Source: Symbiodinium microadriaticum
Lineage: Eukaryota > Sar > Dinophyceae > Suessiales > Symbiodiniaceae
Length of the DNA stretch: 64,000 bases
Assembly: GCA_001939145.1 (NCBI GenBank)
Contig: LSRX01001113.1
Location: 32,127-96,126 of the forward strand
Reading direction: 5' to 3'
Positions 41,288-54,985 of this stretch are shown in pieces; position 1 is the first letter of the stretch; each line of letters opens with the position of its first letter. The position numbers were made by a program, and so were the translations under genes. The notes below the pieces were generated by a model that searched no databases, was not told the DNA's origin, and saw only the letters and a list, made by a program, of their open reading frames with translations.

Positions 41288-44200
41288 AGCTGAGGACCGA
41301 GCTAAATTTGCCCACGCGCTGAATGCTCATCATTACACCAGAGACACCGCAGGCGCGGTCATCGCATCTGGATCCACTTCGGCTGCCTGCCTCTCCTCTA
41401 CAACAACCTGACGTTGGCCTCCAATGCCGCTGCTGAAGACCACGCACGCCGCATGGCAGCCAATGCTTATCTACATTCACCTCACCAACGCCAAGCACAA
41501 CGACAGCAAGCTCCACCCTCCTCTTCCAGCTCCCGGACGTCCACCGGCAACATCCTGCAAGATCCTGTACTGTACTAAGACCGACCTGCTGCGTAACAGG
41601 AAAGTTCCTGCTCCTCCTCCACGAAGCCTTCGCCTGATACCCCCCAGATGAGCCCAACAAAGAAGAAAAAAGTACAGAGAACATCCTCCACTACCAGTAC
41701 GTAAACAAAAACTCATGCGGAAACTCACGAACAGCACAGCTCTTCAACTCAGAGCTGACGGGGTCCGCCATTACCGGTGCACATCATTGACAACAGAGTC
41801 AACAGAGAAGCAGAACCATTGGCTGCAGAAGGTCGAAATTTGCTTTTTAGCGGGGATGCAGTGGTCATAGACTCATAGATGTGCTGAACCTAGAAGAGCT
41901 GGAACAACAGGATGGACAAGAAGACCTGAGTGGGGTGGTCGTCAGCGAAATACGGTGCATTTTTTGGGAAGCAGCACCGGTTGCAACAGCATAGTCATTC
42001 GATGGCATGAAAGCATTTATGCCGTCAGCAAGTGGCAATCTCTGCAGAGCAGCATGCTGCGCACACATCTGCTGTGAACCTGGAAGCCCTGAGCGCTGAA
42101 AATTGAAAAACCCACCACAGCGGAATCCCGAATCCGAGGTTCTAGCTTTGCTTTCGCTCTGCGCGTGGATTCCGCAGCTGCGAGCTGGGCAGAGCTCATC
42201 CTCGAAGAGGTGAGAGGTGTTGGGCGGAATGCTTGCCGGCTACGCGGGCGGGAATTCGGGGTCCGGTTTCGTGCAGGAAGAAGAGGGGAGATGACACTCT
42301 TGCTCTTGCTGCAGTCCAAAGCGTCACTGGTTTAAGCTGCACCTCCCGAGCTTCGGACTGCTGTTCGTCAGTTACGAGCCGTTGGGCAGCTTGTGGAGAT
42401 GTCCTTAAACAGTTCTTAGTGGAGTGCCTCGGGCGCTGAATAGAAACTGATTCAAAACCCAAGCTGTTGCCACAACTTTGGATCCCGAGACCTGGCTTGG
42501 CTCTGGCCAGGTCGAGCCCCTGCTCTTGGACCTCGGCGTTCTGAGCCCGAATCCAAGAAGTCCCCGAGCTCGCTGTCAGACGCTGTCAGGTCTAAACGAG
42601 TCCATGTTGAAGTGTTGATAATTTGCGAGAAGTTCCGATACTTTGCGACTGCGATTTTGCGGGGCAGGTGTGGCGAGGGAGGAGCAGGACGACTTGAGAG
42701 TGTACTTAGAGGTGCCGCAGAGCTGTATCAAGCGTTTTTTCCGGGGGCGTCTTGAGCCTGTGTATGGGCAGCAACTGGGCGAACTCTTCAGGTGAATCAC
42801 ACATTCGGCTTGTGTGCGCAGGGCAGCTCGGGACCAGGAAATTTTAACTCCGAAACTCGGGCGTGTGCTGGTGCAGGCCGACAATCTTCCGCAGATCCAA
42901 GCCAACGAGCTGCGTAGGAGCATGAGCGAGGCACGGAGCCCGGCCTCGATGTGGTTTTGGTAGGACCGTACAGAAACACTGGAAGTGTCAATTATGGAGA
43001 TCATCAAAGTGCGCTGAATCGTGTTCCTCCTCTTAGAGAATGTGTGCTGCAGAGCATTAGCAACCTGTCACCTATCCTCACCCTTCCGAAGAGGGAAGGT
43101 CAACATATGTTAAGACCGTAAGATCCGAAGCCAGCAGTCTTCAACACACCACTCTCCATCCTGAGCCCTAACCCACCGTCCACATCCCTCATGCCCAGGA
43201 TCTTCCACTCCTTGTTTTTGGCCCACTGAGTGCCTTCCTGGCCACGCTGTGGCTCGGCTTTACCTGCCCGGCTTGCTTTTGGACCACTTTACGCTCAGAA
43301 ACCCCCAACAACCCGCGAACCCTTTAACCTAAGTACAAATCCAACCCACTACAACCCAACCCTGAACAAGCAAAGCAAGGCCTTAACTCGCGAATCCTGA
43401 AACGCTTATAAGCTTAACACCACTGAGGCTGCGTGGCCGGCTTCTCGTAGCGCTCACCGCAGCAGCTGCTTGTCATGCAGAGAATTGGGTCAGTTGATGC
43501 TTGGGGCTGGATCTGACAGAATTGCAGGCAGGCTCCCAACCTCTCTGGGTACCAAGCCTTGTCGTAGAGTTCGCCAGAGAGGACTATCAGAGATGGCTGG
43601 CTTGCTCATATGAGTGGCCTACACGACATGGTTGCCCTTATCACGATGTTTGCCACGCCATCACCCATCCTGTACTTCCTGGCATTGGCAGCAAATCTGA
43701 ATGGTGTATTCCTGAATACGATGAAAAGGGATGTCGCCTGCCTACAGTTTTCTGGAGTGGATTGCTAGGTTCCACTCCGTTTGACCCAGTTGTTTCAGGC
43801 CTATTGCATCTCGAGTTGGTAGACGTGAGGGCCTCCCACTAGCAGCCACAGACCTCCCGTAGCCGCATCTGATTGACATAACATGCGCACGCTCGTCAGT
43901 CTTTTGCTCCTACTGCCTTATCGGCACCTCCAACAAGTAGATGCTTGGTGTAGAGGCCATAGCCAGGTTTTTTTGGAGCTTGCTGTAACGGTTCGGCTTT
44001 CTGTACCAGGTTCTGAGCACTGGGCATCTGTTTGGGTTTGGTTCTGAAGGAAGGTCTGCTGGCATTCCAGGTACTAGCATCGGAGAGAAGAAGGTTAAAT
44101 GGGATCTGGTGGTATTAGGATGTGGAGCTGAGGCCATAGTTTGGGCTAGGATCGCATGTGGGCATAATGGCACGGTTGTTGAGACGTAGGGCAACGGTAT

Positions 44201-46300
44201 GAACTATGAACCCGTGGCTTGTCGAGCTCGAAACGCCTAGGTGCTGGCATTTGCGGTGCCAGTCATTGCTTCACTTGGGATTTTGAGACGCCGTGATGAG
44301 CTGCTCGAGGGCGTGGAGGTGCGATGGTCGGATGGAGGATTCCGTTTGGAGGCGGCAGTGCTTGGGGTTTGGGCAGTGAAGCCCAAGACTTGGGCTTTGC
44401 AGGTTTAAGATCTCAAGCATTCAGATTGGAACCCAGGCTCTACCTGTCTGAAGCATTCAAAGCCATCCCGCCACGTCCTCCGCACATCTTGGCAGCGAGG
44501 GCTTGAACTCGAGATCCAAGAAGCTTGTTTTTCGATGTTGCAGGCTCTGAACCAGCGAACGTTCACAGCCAGGTCAGGATAGTGGCCACAGCAGCATGGT
44601 TTCTGGTTGCAGCAGGCCACAAAGATTGGGCTTTGGTGCAGCACTAAGACGGGGTTGCTCGTTTGTTTAGGGGATCTTCCTTCAGGGCCTTGATTGCAGG
44701 GTCAATAGGCTATCGGTTCAGGCCGAAATCAACAAACCTAAGAATCTTAAGAAATAAAGCTGGGTGGGCCAGTTTGGTTCCGTCTTTTGGAGTGCTGCTT
44801 GTTCGAGTCGCACAGGGTTGTACAAGGCCTCCTGTTAATGGCATCATTGCATCATATACAACAGCCGCGGCGGCTTCCTGTTCAAGGCACGATTCATGGC
44901 TACTTATGACCGGGCTACACCTCGACCTGTTGACTTGCGTTCTTGGCAAGTTGGCCTCTTTGCTTCCCAGAGGTTGATCTTCACCCTGTTAAGGGCAGCC
45001 CTGTGCCACAGGCGTCGCGGACCTTAGCGCAGCCTGCGCACATGCGATGGAGGAGCGCTGGAGGTTCAAGAGGCCCAGGCTTTAGCTCTAGGTGGCTGTA
45101 CTCCGACATGTGTCAACTTGCAGGGTAATTCACGTCAAAAGCTTTCGGAATGTCGGGGATGCACGGCCAGGTTGAAGTGTTCTGAGTTTGTTGTCATGCG
45201 AAGAACACAGCCAATCCAAGCGGTCACCTTCCAGACCGGATCTCATTCGTCCTCATCCTGAGCTCTAAGGGCTCTACATTGCGAAAGTCCAGCTACCAAC
45301 TTTCCAGGAGCGGCGGGAGAGTCTTCGATTGATGGCGCCCCAGTGGCTGCTTGTCCGTCTTGGGCTCAAGGCCGTACTCGTCGTGGTGACATGGTAGTGG
45401 TACAGGTAGAAACATCACGTGGCAGTAGCGGAGCGGCAATGCCGTAGCAACAACACGACTGATCATGCTAGATTCTGGAGAAATCAGCCGAATGAAGAGG
45501 GACACAGCAATCGGAATGTTGGTCTCCTGTCGGGCCAAGGGCTGCTGTCCCAGTCAGCGAAACAGTTGCAGGCCTGAGCGGTGCTTGGTCTCTTGTCGGT
45601 TTCGGTATTTGTTCGTTGCTCGGTGGTTTGAGCCGTTCGGCCTGGTGACCGACGAAGACATGAACCCAAACGCTCGTCTTCAAGCCCTGACAGTGGAAAC
45701 CTGAAACTCTGACAGCCAACTACCAGGACAAGCCACTTCGGCTTACAGCCCCGTCAAACACTCAACCACTTCACCAGAAGCCTGCACTGGCATGTCGCGG
45801 TCACACTCCAACTGTCCACAAGTCTTGTCGTGGCATTGCATCATGTACATGGCAGGCTGCATCTCCGCCAAGTCTTTGGCACCAGGCGGGGCCGTCGCTG
45901 GGGTTCAACTTCAGTGCAAAGCTCCAAAGCACGAAGCACAGGCAGCTGAATATGACGGAGTTTCTTTCCTGTACCTTTGGTTAGGCAGCGCTTCGAGCTT
46001 CTGAGCCCGACGTTCAGCCAGGTCATGGCCTGCATGCCCCTGGAGGTGTCGGTTGCGGAGAGAGGGCGTACCTTCGAGTCTTTGGAGCATGTGGAAGGTG
46101 TTGTTGTAACAGTGGCTCGAGATGCAGTCTGCTTGTGGTCCATGGGTGTGATTGTTCCTGATATTAACCTGATACTGGTAGCGACCTGGCTCGTTTGAAG
46201 CGAGCAGCCATGTTGCTGTGAATCCGGGCCCCAACTCACTTCCTTGCGGAATTTGGTCAAGCAGAAGAGGAGGGTCACGATGATGAAGCAGTCGCGTCTT
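41288..46300. other. Stretch without recognisable gene
   Basis: Short open frames occur on both strands. The most protein-like is 43501-43842 on + (113 codons, no ATG start), which I cannot assign and which may be an exon or chance. Scattered CCTAAACCC-like words occur near 43140-43400. Confidence 0.4.
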
Positions 46301-46522
46301 CGTCCTCATCCTCGTCCTCGTCCTCGGTGGTCGCAGTAGTAGTAGTCGTCGTCGTCGTCGTAGTAGTAGTAGTAGTAGGAGAAGAAGTAGAAAATTAGTA
46401 GTAGTGGGAGTGGGAGTCGGAGTGGCATTAGTAGTCGAAGTCGTAGTAGTCGTAGTCTTAGCAGTCGTAGTCGTTGCAGTCGTGGATTTATTAGATGTTG
46501 TCGCCGCAGTAGTCGTAGCGGT

Positions 46523-46563
<41 letters not shown>

Positions 46564-46610
46564 CTGCATCAGCCGCAGCAGGAGGAGGAGCAGTAGCGAT
46601 GAGAAGTAGG
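46300..46610 (+). repeat. Triplet-repeat arrays (TCC/TCG, GTA/GTC, GCA)
   Basis: 46300-46325 TCCTCG type, 46329-46378 GTA/GTC type, 46423-46490 degenerate, 46529-46563 GCA. They translate as Val- or Ala-rich runs in open frames and have no other coding evidence. Confidence 0.85.
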
Positions 46611-49600
46611 AAGTAAGATGCAGTGAGTAGTAAGCGGCACGTGGCACATGGTGGGAGGAAGTAGGCAGTAGGTCGGAGGTCGCAGTTTGTAGGGGGGTAG
46701 GGAGTAGGAGGCAGTGGGCATCAGGTACTTGCAAAAAGCTAAGTCGCTGTGATGGCGACTTTTTCATGCGACGAGCAATTATCAATCATGAGTAAGGTAC
46801 ACCCCGTAGGAATGCTATAAACTCTGATCGTAATTGCAGCTGTCAGAATGTTCGTAAACTGAGAGTAGCACAAGCAATAGTCATAGCCAGAATCCCGGAG
46901 AAAACGCCAGCCAGAGCAGCGATCCTTGCCCTTATCAGGATCCCTGCCATCCTGATCCAAATTGTAGGAAGAGACACGACAAGCACAAGTGGAGGAGTTG
47001 CGTGGCCATTCAGCACGGGTTCTAAAGATGGTGCGCTTTGTTATCGAGGCCCGTTCTTGCGCCTTTTGCATGAATGTCAGTTTGCGATTGTGCAACAGCG
47101 GCAGCAGGCAACTCAACGAAAGGGAACACTAGTGCTTCCGCTGATGCTGATGCTCGTGCTGATCACCAAACCCTTGTGGAGGGCAGGAGTGGAAGAGGTG
47201 GAGTAGGACCAGTTGTTTTCGCCGTCTGTGCCAAAGTGGACTTTTGTAGTCACATCAACAGTAGTAGCAATCTTACTGCGAGCAGTGATAGCTAGTGTAG
47301 TCCCACGCATCATCATGGGCCGATGCAAGCGCTTTTCTATTTCCTCGCCTTCAAAGCCGCAAGAGACAGCCAGGCTGATTCGTACACGGTGTGTAAAGGT
47401 TGAGGGCGGCCGAGGAGTGACTGGAGGAAGGCAGCTTGCTTCTAAGCTGCTCACAAAGCACGTGACAAAGTGCCATTACTGCCACAAGCCGGTTCTCATG
47501 GTTTGCACCCCTGGCTGCCGCAGGTTTTCTGGAGAGTGTTGATATTGCACACCAGCCCTTTACGGTGGGGAATCGCAGGCAATGCTTGTGACCAGAGTTG
47601 GGGATATGTTTGTTGTGCGACTCAGCTTGTATTGGTTCAAAATCTCTTCTCTTGATTTCCCACTCACCTGACGTACCCAAGTTTCTTAAGTCTTACTTAC
47701 AAAGACTGAAGCGAACTTTCGAAACCGTAACCCTCAAACTTTTAGCTCTAAGAATGTGCTCTAAGTACCCTGAACCCTAAAACCTGTCCCTGAAAGATCC
47801 CTAACATGAGCCCTCAAAGGAACCCAATGTCTTGAGGCCCTCCTGCCCACAGTGGCAGCTGGAGCCGTTCTCAGATCAAAAGGAAACCATGGCGGCCGCA
47901 TTACAGTTTTGGGCTGTTGAAGGTGTTGGAGGCTTGCTGGAGGCATCATTGCGGTTGCTATTGTTGCAGATCTTGCTGGTATGGCCTCTTCAACTGTCAA
48001 AGATTTTGCTGCTGTTGCTGTCAACATTGCTTGTCCTATCTTCGCGGAATCGTTATTGAATCTGCTTCTGTACTGCTTTGGCAGCCCTCCAACTCCTCAG
48101 CCCCAAAACCCACCCTTCCACTTGAAAGCCACATTCAGAGGCGAGAGCCTGGGAGTGTAGCTCTAGTTTAACGCTATTTGAATTCAACTTTAGGGTAACT
48201 TTACGTTTTGGTTTATGGGTCCGCACAGGCTCGTCTTGCCAAGGAAGAAGGTTCTTACGGTCAATCCACGAGGTCACCTGGGCTTGGTCTTCAGCTGTAA
48301 ACCCAACACACCCAATCTTGAAGCGCAATCCTGAAGCCAATCTCGAGCCTCGCATCTAGACCCAAGTCCTGAAACCCAAGAAGGACTCTGCACCCACCCG
48401 CTGGTCTTACTTTCGGGGTCGAGGGTCCGAGGCCTAAACCCTCAGACGTCACCCGGCGAGGTCTTATGCTGCTACTCCTCTCCATGCGGGAAAACCTGGA
48501 GTTAGTCTGCAGCCCTAACCAGGTCTTGCAGTTTGGGGTCGTAGGGAGTTCGAGGACAAGGCATTCAGTTCAACAGGACATGGTAACAACACGGAGATAG
48601 CTGCTGAGAGTTTCGTTTTTGTTTCGGTCTGTTACGGCAGGGCTGGAAAAGCCTTCTTCTCACTTGATGGTAAGGTGTTACTACGTTACCTTGGTAAGAG
48701 TTGTATTGTTTCCACAGCACAAAGTCGGACATCGCATGCGATCATCCGGGTAATAGAAGGTTGAACAGAGGGGATTGCTGCTCACATTCCATACGCTCCA
48801 TAATGTAGGCAGCTATATATGCAAGCCTCAACCCCCACCGTGCCTAGGTGGCAAATTTCGCTGCCCACGCAGGGATGGGACTCATACTCTGCGCACCACT
48901 CACGGTGGGATGCTGGGTGTGTACTCGATGCTGGGATTTTAGCGCGCCGAGAGCTTTTGCGGCTTCGAGCTGAAGGTCTCAGGATTTTAAAGAAAGGTTC
49001 GGCATTGGGTTTCTTCGGTTGAGAACGAGCACATCAGCATGTGATTCTTTTCTTCGGACGGCCATTTCTCTAGAACGAGGTCTCTGCTGATCCAGATAAC
49101 CGCAGCATCCTTCTGTTCGTTTCGGGTCGTCGTTTGGGTTTTGGAAATGGCTTTTCAATCGTAGTTTCACGATGTTTCACACGTGAAGAGCTTCGAGCCA
49201 TCGGTCTGCATTAAACATTTTTAGGGTGCAATTCTTCAGCGTTGAAAATAATAAAAGTCCCATGTGATGCAGCAGCCGTGTGGTTGGGGCGAAGGATAGG
49301 CATTTTTGCACCCCTTGTTATGTGCCGATCTTTACATTCGAGGTTGGTGATGGTGCCGACGGGCATTTTTACAGCAAGGTAGGATGGAAACTGATGGGCA
49401 GACCTCCACTAGTCACCACACCCCTTACAGGCAGCTGTAAATCCCGATGCCGAAATTGAAACCGTGATCCGCGCACTCTGACAAAAAATCTCCAAACTTC
49501 CAACCCGCAAAAGCAGACAAACGGAATCCTTGGCCTTGAGTCCTAGAGTGGGAACTCTCCTCGTCTGAGTAGGCTTTGATGGTGCCCGCTGCCGTCGAAG

Positions 49601-50250
49601 CTGGAGATGCTATTGCCGCCTTCTTGTCTTCACGGCTTCCGGTGGAGAGCTTCGGATTTGCAAGTCCAAAGCGTTGCTTGAGCTCAGCGGTTCCTCGGGA
49701 GAGACTAAGACAGCCGCATTGCTGCAGTGGAGTTTCGTCAAATGGGTCACTAGATTATCATCGTGATCGCCACTGTCACCGTGCACGTCCGGAGTTTCTC
49801 ACACCGCCGCGTCCAACATTGCGCGCTCCTTTGCTCGCCGAGGCCGCGCGTGTCCAGGCCTGGCGCGAGGCGAGCGACCTCGAGCTTTCGGACGCCCGGG
49901 CCCCCATCCGTAGCCCTTGGTTGGTGGCCCCAACGCGGGAACAGCCCATGGCCCATGGCAAGAGCTTAAGTCCGCCCACTCCCAGGCGCTCCAGACGGTC
50001 TTCGACAACACCTTCCCCTTTGAGCTCGAGCCTGGGTTCTCCCACGGACCAGTGAGGGGCAATCAGGTTCATGTGCTGTCGAATGAGGGCTGACGTGCTT
50101 CAAGCTTGGAGCATATAAGTGGACGAACGTGTCCACTGGCACTGGCGATAACGTGATGCGGCTCAAGTATGGCGAGCTGCACCAACAAGAAGAAGGCGAA
50201 CGAAAAAGCACAACGATGAAGCAAGCAATATCAAAACAGGCAGCAGTAGG
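46611..50250. other. Stretch without recognisable gene
   Basis: No domain seen. C-rich telomere-like words occur at 47765-47830 (CCCTGAACCCTAAAACC), and a similar segment is at 48358-48440. Confidence 0.4.
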
Positions 50251-50880
50251 AATAACAACGACAACAACAACAACAACAACAACAACATGAACTATAAACG
50301 GAGGGGCAACGAAAAGAACACCCTGATGCAGCTATTTCCCGCTGCATCGCCGTTACTGCCACTGCTACTGCTCCTGCTACTGCTACTGCTACTACTACCA
50401 CTTCTCCTCCTCCTCCTCCTCCTGCTCCTCCTCCTCCTCCTACTCCTCCTACTACTACTACTACTACTACTACTACTGCTACTACTACTACTTCTACTTC
50501 TACTTCTACTTCTACTTCTACTTCTACTTCTACTTCTACTACTACGACGACGACGACTACTACTACTATCACAAAGTACTACCAACTATTAACTTTAACT
50601 ACTAAGTACAAACTACTAAAGACTAATTGCCAATTACCAAAGACCAACTACGAACTACAAAGTACTAACTGTTACTTGCTACCCTACCAACTATCAACTA
50701 TTACCTGCTAACTACTAGCTACTGACCACTAAATTCCAATGGCTACTTACTAGGTAGTAACCACTGGCCACCAGCTACAGACTACTAACTGCTACAAGGT
50801 AATTACTACCTACTAAAAACTAATTGCTTATTACAAAATGCCACCCACGAACTACCAATTACCAACTACGATCTGCAAAA
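50251..50880 (+). repeat. AAC array, CTN triplet array and degenerate ACTACTAAxTAC repeat
   Basis: 50251-50287 AAC; 50352-50580 CTG/CTA/CTC/CTT triplets on +, giving long Leu-rich (+) and Ser/Arg-rich (-) open frames; 50580-50880 a decaying array of CTACCAACTAC/ACTAAxTAC words. Confidence 0.85.
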
Positions 50881-52470
50881 TACAGGCGCATCGGCTTTCA
50901 GCGGCGCATGTGCATGTTTGGCGAGGATGGTTTTCAATGTTCACTTGCAGGTTTTATTTCGGAGTCTACTTGCAGGGTTTCATCGCTGCGAGTCTGTTGC
51001 TGGTGGCTCCTTCAGGGAGTACACCGCTCCGGGTCCCACAGGAAAGCTTGCCGCGATCGGCAAAGGAAGGCAAGGACGGGCACCCGCGAGCTCTCTTCGG
51101 CAGGAGCTCACAGCGGTGCATCGACAGTAGGGTTGCAGCAAAATATTACCAACCGCGACAGTATAAGCGGAAGGCTCCTGCGGCTTCTGGGTCGATGCTG
51201 GGTACACCGCTCGTGGCAGGGCCAGATGCTACAAAGGATGGTGCAGATTTCCCACCGGATCCGTTTGCCACTCCCCAGGCTACACCGTTGACATCACGAC
51301 GCCAACGCGGTCCAGGCCTGGCTTTCCGGAACGGTTACAACACGCGGGGATGTGTGTGCTGAAAACTACTCGGACCACCATGGCGTAGTGCGCCCGAACC
51401 TTTTTCATGCGCCTGGAGCTTTTTCATTATGTTACCCAAGTCGAGAATTTGGTTAAAACGCACGACCGCATCGCCATGAGCCAGGAGAACCTTCGCTGGG
51501 CTGCGTCTGATAGCCCCGCGCAGCAAAAGCGCGAGTGTGGACTCATGGTTATATTGAGTGGCTGGGATCCTGCAATGTCCTTGGGGAAACGCTTTTCATG
51601 GTCAGCTGGATGCTTGGTCAAGTCACCTCTGCACGCCACTTCCTGCAGCAGCGCAGTTGCAAGGCCTCGGACGCTGCGGAGTACTATTACCTTGGGTGCC
51701 TGGAGACAGACCCGAGTGCACCGCCCGCAGGGAAAAGCAAGTGTTCAAGTCGTGGGACCTTCGTAAAGAGTTCATGTCAGCATACAGGGGCAGTGGGGGT
51801 ACACCGCTTTGGCGAGATGTCTAGTCGGCGGCCAAGGGCTATCGCATCCGAGCCACCCGTCTTCCCCGCAGCTCCAACGGAAGCTTGAGTTGCTTATGAG
51901 GGTGATGTTTCGGAGGCTGAATGCCTGGGCCCAAACACATCCACACACTCAGATGACTATCCTGTGGCCGACGTTGACCATCGTGGAGCCGCGCAAGACC
52001 AAGGAGTGCATCATCAGCACTTTGCACTTTCTCCTGATTGCAGGGGCAGCACCGGCCATGCCCTCGCACTGCATTCTGCACTGAGGCCATGGCAGTTTGC
52101 AGTGTCCTTGGCAGTGGTCGCTCCACTCTTGAAGGGTGCATTCAGTGCTGTGGTAAATTCGGAACAGGGGTGCGCGCAGTCGTCGCTGCGGTCGCACGGT
52201 GAAGCATGGCATGAGCATGATGATTTGCAAATCTTCGCTGCTGGCTGTACCCACCTTGCCTCCAGAGGCCACTCACACTGCTGCTCAGCTTCAAGGACTC
52301 AGTTGGGCAGGAAAACAAGAAAAGCTGCTTCAGGAGACAAGGTCCCATCCGTCGCTGTCAAGAGACCGACAAGCACCACCAGAGCAGCGGTGCAAGATCG
52401 CAGTGACAATGGCAATGTCATCATTTTTGACGAGATGGGTGAGAGCGGCTTTTGCTTTTTAGAGTCCTGA
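50881..52470 (+). other. GC-rich stretch with several open frames, possible unrecognised exons
   Basis: Open frames 50838-51362, 51407-51766, 51535-51888 and 51964-52470 on + have fair composition, for example YYYLGCLETD and RPWQFAVSLAVVAPLLKGAF. The 10-mer GTACACCGCT occurs three times (51019, 51202, 51799) and a variant at 51280. I cannot assemble a gene or name a domain. Confidence 0.25.
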
Positions 52471-52561
52471 GCGGAGCTGCCAATAGTGCAGTGCAGCCTT
52501 GAGCTGCCGGACAAAGTCTGTCCTCTCGTCGGACGAAGGATTGTGCGAGTCGGCAATGCAA

Positions 52562-52565
52562 TACC

Positions 52566-52610
<45 letters not shown>

Positions 52611-52626
52611 ACTACTGCTGCTGCTG

Positions 52627-52659
<33 letters not shown>

Positions 52660-52750
52660 CTGCCACAGCGACGGCTACTGCGATTGCTACTGCTCAAGTT
52701 ACTGGTACCGCGTTCCCAGTCTGCTGCTGCTGCGTCTGCTGCTGCTGCTG
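52562..52750 (+). repeat. TAC/TGC triplet arrays
   Basis: Alternating TAC and TGC/CTG blocks at 52562-52660 and 52720-52750. They give Leu or Tyr/Cys runs in open frames with no other coding evidence. Confidence 0.85.
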
Positions 52751-53920
52751 CACTTTGTTGTGCTGCTGCTCCTTCCACTTCTACACCATAATCGTCACCA
52801 TCGTCAGCATGAAACACCTCGTCCAAATGCAGAGGCTTGGTGCCAAGCAGGATTTGGCCATGGACTTGAAGTTGAAGGCCCGGTTTTGGAAACTACGGTC
52901 TTGTGAGCATTTAATTCCGGTTCATCGGGAGTCTCGCTTAACTGGTTCATTTCATGTTTTGTCGGCATCTTCCTCAAATATTTCTTTGATTTTGTTGCAG
53001 CTAGTGCAGCGCAACGTTTTAGGGGTTTCTGGGTTTGAAGGCCACGACAGAACCCAAAGTCGGTGTAGCAATGGGGGCTGCCTGAAAAAGCCGGGGGCCC
53101 TCCGGATCTTGATATGTTTTGGCGCGTAGGTTTAGAGAGCTAATGCCTTTCTCTGTCTCAAAAGCATCCGGTTCGGGGGGGGTTTCGGGCATTTCCTGCT
53201 CCGACCTTTATGGTCGGAAGCGAAATACTTTAGGTCCGCACTGTATCGTGGGCCTCCTGCCTCCTGCTCCTTAGCATCGCGGTTTTACGGAGCTGCCATT
53301 TCGCCAGATGCGGAAGCGCATGCGGGACTACCTGCGTGTGAGGTCTCTGCCCTCAGTTTTCGTGTCATTCATGATTGGAAGCGGATGGGGGGGCGCAGGC
53401 CTCAACATGTTTTGAATGCGAGGAGCGACAGCTCTGTTGTCAGCCTTTTAGCCCAAAGAGCCAGGTGGAGCCTCATCGGGGTGAGCCTTATACTCGGAGG
53501 ACGGAACGCTGCCAGTTGCTCTTTGCTTTGGTGGACTCCTCCCGCCGCACATGATCTGCTTCGGCTGGCCACATTGAGCAGGACTGGTGCTGGCATACAT
53601 TGTGACGGTGGGCCTGCCGAAATTTGGTGGTTTGTGAAGGTGTGAGGTTGTTAGGTGTATGAGGGAACTGACAGTGGCTTGAAATCCCAGGCGAGTGCTT
53701 CATGGTAGGACTTTCCCAGCACTCTGTTACACGCATTGCCAAGCATTGGCATGTTTGCTGGATTTTGGAGATCTTTCCATCGTTCCCTTTTACTGTAGTG
53801 TCTGGCACGCAGACCGAATGCTCGACGTATTCACCTGCATGGATCACCTCGTAGCGGCGTAGCGCTTTAAACACAGCGTCTGCGCAAGGCAGGCATCTCC
53901 GTCCGCTGCTTTTGGTTGGC
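52751..53920. other. Stretch without recognisable gene upstream of calmodulin
   Basis: No domain seen and no TATA-like element identified. Homology with the second calmodulin copy starts only about 60 nt before the ATG. Confidence 0.4.
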
Positions 53921-53980
53921 TTCAGCTCGAGAGGTTTGCAGGTCCCATTTGCCCCAGTCACAGCAGTTTCACTAGCCCGC

Positions 53981-54985
53981 CATGGCCGACCAGCTGACTG
54001 AGGAGCCGCAGACACAAGTTTAGCCTCAGGTGTTTGTGGTGAAGACAACTGCCAGTGTTTGATTGCTGCTGGTGAGGTCGATGTCTGTTACAGAAATCTA
54101 TAGTGTGCAGGAGCAGATCGCGGAGTTCAAGGAGGCCTTCTCCCTGTTCGACAAGGATGGCGATGGAACCATCACCACCAAGGAGACTAGCACGTCTTCG
54201 CTTCTTGGGAGGAAGAAGCAGAATCGGCTGCAGGAATTTTGTTCGTGGGGTTGTTTGCTCCGGTCGAAGCCAAGAGGAGCTGGGCACCGTGATGCGCTCT
54301 CTGGGCCAGAACCCGACGGAGGCCGAGTTGCAGGACATGATCAACGAGGTCGACGCCGACGGAAACGGCACCATTGACTTCCCCGAGTTCTTGTCTTTGA
54401 TGGCCCGCAAGATGAAGGTGCCTTCGTCTTCCGAAGCATTCAGAGCTCCTTACGTGTATATGATGTGTCCTGACCCGGAGCCCAACCCGACTGCCACTCA
54501 TGGTGTTGCATGCCACGCTTAGGGACGTCTCTGTTCGCAGGGCAAGTTGTGCGACCCTGCAAGACCTTGCTAAATCCGAAAATCCACACATCGCAGCATC
54601 TTGCTCTGGGCCAGAGGACACCGACACGGAGGAAGAGCTCATCGAGGCATTCAAGGTCTTCGACCGCGATGGCAACGGCTTCATCAGTGCGGCCGAGCTG
54701 CGGCACGTGATGACCAACCTGGGCGCTTGACTAAGGGGTCTTGCTGGGGCGCATGGGGGGTGCTAGTGGACTAATGGTTGCTGTCTCCCGGAACCGTAGG
54801 GCAGTTTGCTCCTAGGTGAGAAGCTCACGGACGAGGAGGTCGATGAGATGATCCGCGAGGCTGATGTGGATGGCACGGACCTCAGACTCCGGCTGTCTCC
54901 GGCCTGGTTTTTTGCCAGTCAGATCCTGCCAGGCGACGGCCAGATCAACTATGAGGAGTTCGTGAAGATGATGATGGCCAAGTGA
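53981..54985 (+). CDS. CaM: Calmodulin, copy 1 (six exons)
   Basis: The spliced product is a 149-codon calmodulin (initiator Met included). Exons by my reading: 53981-54001, 54111-54182, 54277-54417, 54617-54722, 54816-54872, 54933-54985. Four EF-hand loops are complete: [12 protein letters not shown] (last codon across the exon 2/3 join), [24 protein letters not shown] and [12 protein letters not shown] (split by intron 5). It is the Ca2+ sensor that binds and activates many kinases, phosphatases and channels. Exon 1 encodes only MADQLTE. Introns start GA, GA, GT, GC and GC, and all end AG. The ATG follows CTAGCCCGCC. The exact product is certain from conservation; the splice points follow from it. 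Confidence 0.95.
54002..54110 (+). other. Calmodulin copy 1 intron 1, GA-AG type
   Basis: Exon end ACTGAG, intron GAGCCG...GTGCAG, next exon GAGCAG. AGGAG stands at both edges. No GT or GC placement keeps both the calmodulin frame and a 3' AG. Intron 2 (54183-54276) has the same form: CCAAG, GAGACT...AAGAG, GAGCTG. Confidence 0.85.

Noticed and set aside
44800..44830. tRNA T-loop-like GTTCGAGTC
   Set aside because: No pairing T stem, anticodon arm or acceptor stem around it.
50287..50592. Leu-rich ORF that looks like a membrane protein
   Set aside because: Pure product of a CTN triplet array; no flanking coding signal. The Leu-, Val- and Ala-rich ORFs at 46.4 and 52.5 kb are the same.
54063..54377. 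104-codon calmodulin-like ORF with an odd N-terminus and tail
   Set aside because: It reads through introns 1 and 2; the spliced model gives exact calmodulin. The same holds for 56259-56573.
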